Positions 61,694 through 64,000 of a stretch of DNA of 64,000 nt are shown here, piece by piece. The position numbers and the translations under genes were made by a program. Origin of the DNA: Lachnospiraceae bacterium (lineage in GTDB: Bacteria; Bacillota; Clostridia; Lachnospirales; Lachnospiraceae); the NCBI GenBank assembly GCA_022768745.1, contig JALELK010000107.1:26326-90325 (forward strand), read 5' to 3'. The notes under the pieces were generated by a model. The model saw only the letters and a list, made by a program, of their open reading frames with translations, searched no databases and was not told where the DNA came from. Within the stretch, counting starts at the first letter, position 1, and every line of letters starts with the position of its first letter.

Positions 61694-62878
61694 ATGAAAA
61701 ACAATGAATTGTTAGAAGCGTTAAATATGTTGGAGGCAGAAAAGAATATCAGTAAAAGTGTTTTACTTGAGGCAATTGAGAATTCTCTTTTGATTGCATG
61801 TAAAAATCATTTCGGTAAGGCTGATAACGTTTCTGTAAATATTAATCCGGATACCTGTGAGTACCATGTGACCTTGGCAAAGACCGTTGTTGAGGATGTG
61901 GAGGATTCCGTAGAGCAGATTAGCTTAGAAGATGCCCAGGATATTGACGGAAGCTTAAATATTGGTGATGTGGTCAATGTGGAAATTAAGTCTAAGGACT
62001 TTGGCCGTATTGCTGCAATGAGTGCAAAAAATACCATTCTCCAGAAAATCAGAGAAGAAGAAAGAAAGATGATTTACGATGAGTATTACACCTTGGAAAA
62101 GGATGTAGTTACCGGTATTGTTCAGAGATATGTTGGAAGAAATATCAGCATCAATTTAGGAAAGACAGATGCTTTTCTTGCGGAAAACGAGCAGGTTAAG
62201 GGAGAACATTTCCAGCCTACAGAAAGAATTAAGGTATACATTCTTGAGGTTCGTGATACAACAAGAGGACCTAAGATTCTTGTTTCAAGAACTCATCCTG
62301 AGTTGGTTAAGAGATTGTTCGAGGAAGAAGTGGCAGAAGTTCGGGATGGCGTGGTAGAAATCAAAGCTATTGCCCGTGAGGCAGGAAGCAGAACCAAGAT
62401 TGCTGTTTATTCTGCAGATGAGGATGTGGATCCGGTTGGAGCATGCGTGGGTATGAACGGAAGCCGTGTAAATGCCATTGTTGATGAGCTTCGCGGTGAA
62501 AAAATCGACATTATTGAATGGAACGAAAATCCGGCTATGTTAATTGAGCATGCGCTTAGCCCTGCAAAAGTCATTTCTGTTATTGCAGATGCAGATGAAA
62601 AGACAGCAAAGGTGGTTGTTCCTGATTATCAGTTATCACTGGCAATTGGTAAGGAAGGACAGAATGCAAGACTGGCTGCCAGATTAACAGGATACAAAAT
62701 TGACATCAAGAGTGAGACTCAGGCAAGAGAAGCTGGCGATTTCATGGATTATGAAAACGACTATGATGATGAGTACTACGACGACGATGAATATTACGAT
62801 GATGAGGAGTACGATGAGGAATATTCAGAGGATGAAGAAGTTGTAGCAGAAAAAGAAACAGAAGTTACAGAGGACTAA
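61694..62878 (+). CDS. nusA: Transcription termination/antitermination protein NusA
   Basis: Binds RNA polymerase and nascent RNA to control pausing and termination. The N-terminal domain (about 1-125) is followed by S1 (KDVVTGIVQRYVGRNISINL) and two KH domains (DPVGACVGMNGSRVNAIVDE; LAIGKEGQNARLAARLTGYK). A 45-residue tail is almost all Asp, Glu and Tyr (DDEYYDDDEYYDDEEYDEEY). The core is the normal Gram-positive length; the acidic Tyr-rich tail is an addition. Confidence 0.96.
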   Translation: MKNNELLEALNMLEAEKNISKSVLLEAIENSLLIACKNHFGKADNVSVNINPDTCEYHVTLAKTVVEDVEDSVEQISLEDAQDIDGSLNIGDVVNVEIKSKDFGRIAAMSAKNTILQKIREEERKMIYDEYYTLEKDVVTGIVQRYVGRNISINLGKTDAFLAENEQVKGEHFQPTERIKVYILEVRDTTRGPKILVSRTHPELVKRLFEEEVAEVRDGVVEIKAIAREAGSRTKIAVYSADEDVDPVGACVGMNGSRVNAIVDELRGEKIDIIEWNENPAMLIEHALSPAKVISVIADADEKTAKVVVPDYQLSLAIGKEGQNARLAARLTGYKIDIKSETQAREAGDFMDYENDYDDEYYDDDEYYDDEEYDEEYSEDEEVVAEKETEVTED

Positions 62879-62887
62879 GGTTTTGTT

Positions 62888-63157
62888 ATGAGTGGAAAAC
62901 AGAAAGTATTACGCAAGTGTGTGGGTTGCGGCGAAATGAAAGAAAAAGTATCATTGGTTCGTGTGGTGAAGACACCGGAAGATGACTTTATTCTGGATAA
63001 GACAAATCGTGCAAATGGTCGAGGTGCTTACATATGTAAAGATGCATTGTGTTTTCAGAAAGCATTAAAGAACAAAGGTTTAGAGCGTTCCTTGAAGTGT
63101 AAAATACCAGATGAAATCATAGAGCAGTTGGAAAAGGAGATATCGAATGCAGAATAG
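62888..63157 (+). CDS. ylxR: YlxR family RNA-binding protein (RnpM-like, DUF448)
   Basis: Small basic protein (89 aa) with the hallmark RKCVGCGEMKEKVSLVRVVK and NGRGAYICKDALCFQKALKN. Homologues in Bacillus bind RNase P RNA and modulate it. It lies between nusA and the L7Ae gene as usual, 9 bp after nusA, and overlaps the next gene by 11 bp. Confidence 0.93.
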   Translation: MSGKQKVLRKCVGCGEMKEKVSLVRVVKTPEDDFILDKTNRANGRGAYICKDALCFQKALKNKGLERSLKCKIPDEIIEQLEKEISNAE

Positions 63158-63452
63158 AGCGTTATCTATGTTGGGATTGGCAGAGAAGGCCAGAAAAGTT
63201 GTCAGCGGAGAGTTTTCGGTGGAAAATGCCGTTAGAGCGTATAAGGCCTATTTGGTAATCGTAGCGACAGATGCCTCTGATAATACAAAGAAGAACTTTT
63301 CCGATATGTGCCGGTATTATGGATGTGAACTTAGATTTTATGGTACAAAGGATGAATTGGGATATGCTATCGGGAAACAGTTTCGTGCATCGGTGGCTGT
63401 GTTGGATGAAAATCTGGCAAAAGCAATAGCCCAAAAGATTGATTTGGTATAA
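63147..63452 (+). CDS. ylxQ: L7Ae/L30e family ribosomal-type protein (YlxQ)
   Basis: A 101 aa K-turn RNA-binding type protein. It starts ALSMLGLAEKARKVVSGEF and has YLVIVATDASDNTKKNF, typical of the L7Ae fold in Firmicutes. Encoded in the nusA-infB operon; its exact role is unsettled. The ATG lies inside ylxR. Confidence 0.92.
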   Translation: MQNRALSMLGLAEKARKVVSGEFSVENAVRAYKAYLVIVATDASDNTKKNFSDMCRYYGCELRFYGTKDELGYAIGKQFRASVAVLDENLAKAIAQKIDLV

Positions 63453-63475
63453 AACTGGATAATGGAGGATATAGT

Positions 63476-64000
63476 ATGGCAAAAGTTAGAGTATATGAGT
63501 TGGCAAAACAGTTAGATGTGCAGTCAAAAGATATTATTTCTTTTTTGGCTGAGCAGGGTGTTGAAGTAAAAAGTCAGAGTGGTATCGACGGAGATGCCCT
63601 GACTATGGTGGAAAAAAAGTTTTCAAAGCAGGAGAAAAAGCAGGAAACAGAAAAGGTTGCACCGAAAAAGGAAGAAAAACCGGAAGTAAAAGAAGCTTCT
63701 GCAGAAAAGAAGAACGATTCGGAAAAAGGTGGAAAAACTTCGGAGGGACAGCGCCCGAAAAAGAAATCCAGTATAACAGCTGTGTTTAACGCACAGTATA
63801 GTAAACAGCCGAGATCACGCAGGGAAGGAGATCGCCCTCGTCGCAGACCGGATGGAACCAGAGCATCTCGTCCGGGACAGGATAAGCCTGCTGAGAAAAA
63901 GCCTATGCAGGGCCGTATTTCCATCAGACCGGAGAGCGAGCGGTCTGTTCGTCCTTCTCACCGTATTCAGGAAGAACAGGAGAGAAAGAGACAGCAGGAG
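63476..64000 (+). CDS. infB: Translation initiation factor IF-2, N-terminal part (cut by window end)
   Basis: Only the first 175 codons are present and no stop is reached, so the ORF track does not list it. ATG 63476, with GGAGG ten bases upstream, reads MAKVRVYELAKQLDVQSKDI followed by ISFLAEQGVEVKSQSG, the IF2_N domain. A long Lys/Glu/Arg/Pro-rich linker follows (EKKQETEKVAPKKEEKPEVK). The GTPase domain lies beyond the window. Position after ylxQ is standard. Confidence 0.95.
   Translation, partial: MAKVRVYELAKQLDVQSKDIISFLAEQGVEVKSQSGIDGDALTMVEKKFSKQEKKQETEKVAPKKEEKPEVKEASAEKKNDSEKGGKTSEGQRPKKKSSITAVFNAQYSKQPRSRREGDRPRRRPDGTRASRPGQDKPAEKKPMQGRISIRPESERSVRPSHRIQEEQERKRQQE

Noticed and set aside
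1-64000. CRISPR array, IS element, prophage or integron
   Set aside because: No regularly spaced direct repeats of 24-40 bp, no transposase, integrase or phage structural gene was found in any frame.

Overview
The window is a contiguous piece of a Gram-positive, low-to-mid GC chromosome. It most resembles a motile member of the Clostridia, probably family Lachnospiraceae (Roseburia, Butyrivibrio or Lachnospira-like). The support is the order comM-dprA-topA-codY next to one long flagellar/chemotaxis cluster, FliY with CheC-type sites, CheC/CheD/CheB adaptation genes, PolC, an AUU-started infC, and TTG/GTG start codons with good Shine-Dalgarno sites. The family is inferred from gene content and order; no database search was possible. 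No CRISPR array, transposase, integrase or prophage gene was seen.

Layout. (1) 1-4.4 kb: the end of comM, then dprA, topA and codY (with a CodY-box-like site just upstream of its promoter), closed by a terminator. (2) 4.5-16.2 kb: rod, basal-body, export-ATPase and hook genes flgB-flgC-fliE-fliF-fliG-fliH-fliI-fliJ-motE-like-fliK-flgD-TIGR02530-like-flgE, preceded by an unusual four-half-site operator-like array and ended by a strong terminator. (3) 16.4-38.7 kb: motA-motB-fliL-fliM-fliY-cheY-fliO-fliP-fliQ-fliR-flhB-flhA-flhF-flhG-PilZ-cheB-cheA-cheW-cheC-cheD-small membrane protein-fliA, then a FapA-like gene, a small unknown, a SwrB-like gene and an MltG-like fragment. Together these encode the motor, export gate, switch, chemotaxis core, c-di-GMP brake and sigma-28. 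CheB has a receiver in which three hallmark residues are changed.

(4) 38.7-53 kb: rpsB (structured leader)-tsf, terminator, polysaccharide deacetylase-bactofilin-pyrH-frr, terminator, uppS-cdsA-dxr-rseP-ispG-polC. (5) 53-58.5 kb: pheA and a HAD phosphatase, then the least ordinary part. It holds a free-standing structured RNA gene of about 355 nt (consensus promoter, at least seven hairpins, 17-bp terminator stem), an 895-residue SF2 helicase with an apparent C-terminal membrane hairpin, and about 280 nt of noncoding DNA with three related CATACC hairpins. This is my best candidate for something undescribed, but a functional link between the parts is inference.

(6) 58.5-64 kb: an L20-type attenuator leader, infC (ATT start)-rpmI-rplT, terminator, galE, tRNA-Glu(CTC) with a 13-bp hairpin in its 5' leader, terminator, then rimP-nusA-ylxR-L7Ae-infB (infB truncated by the window end).
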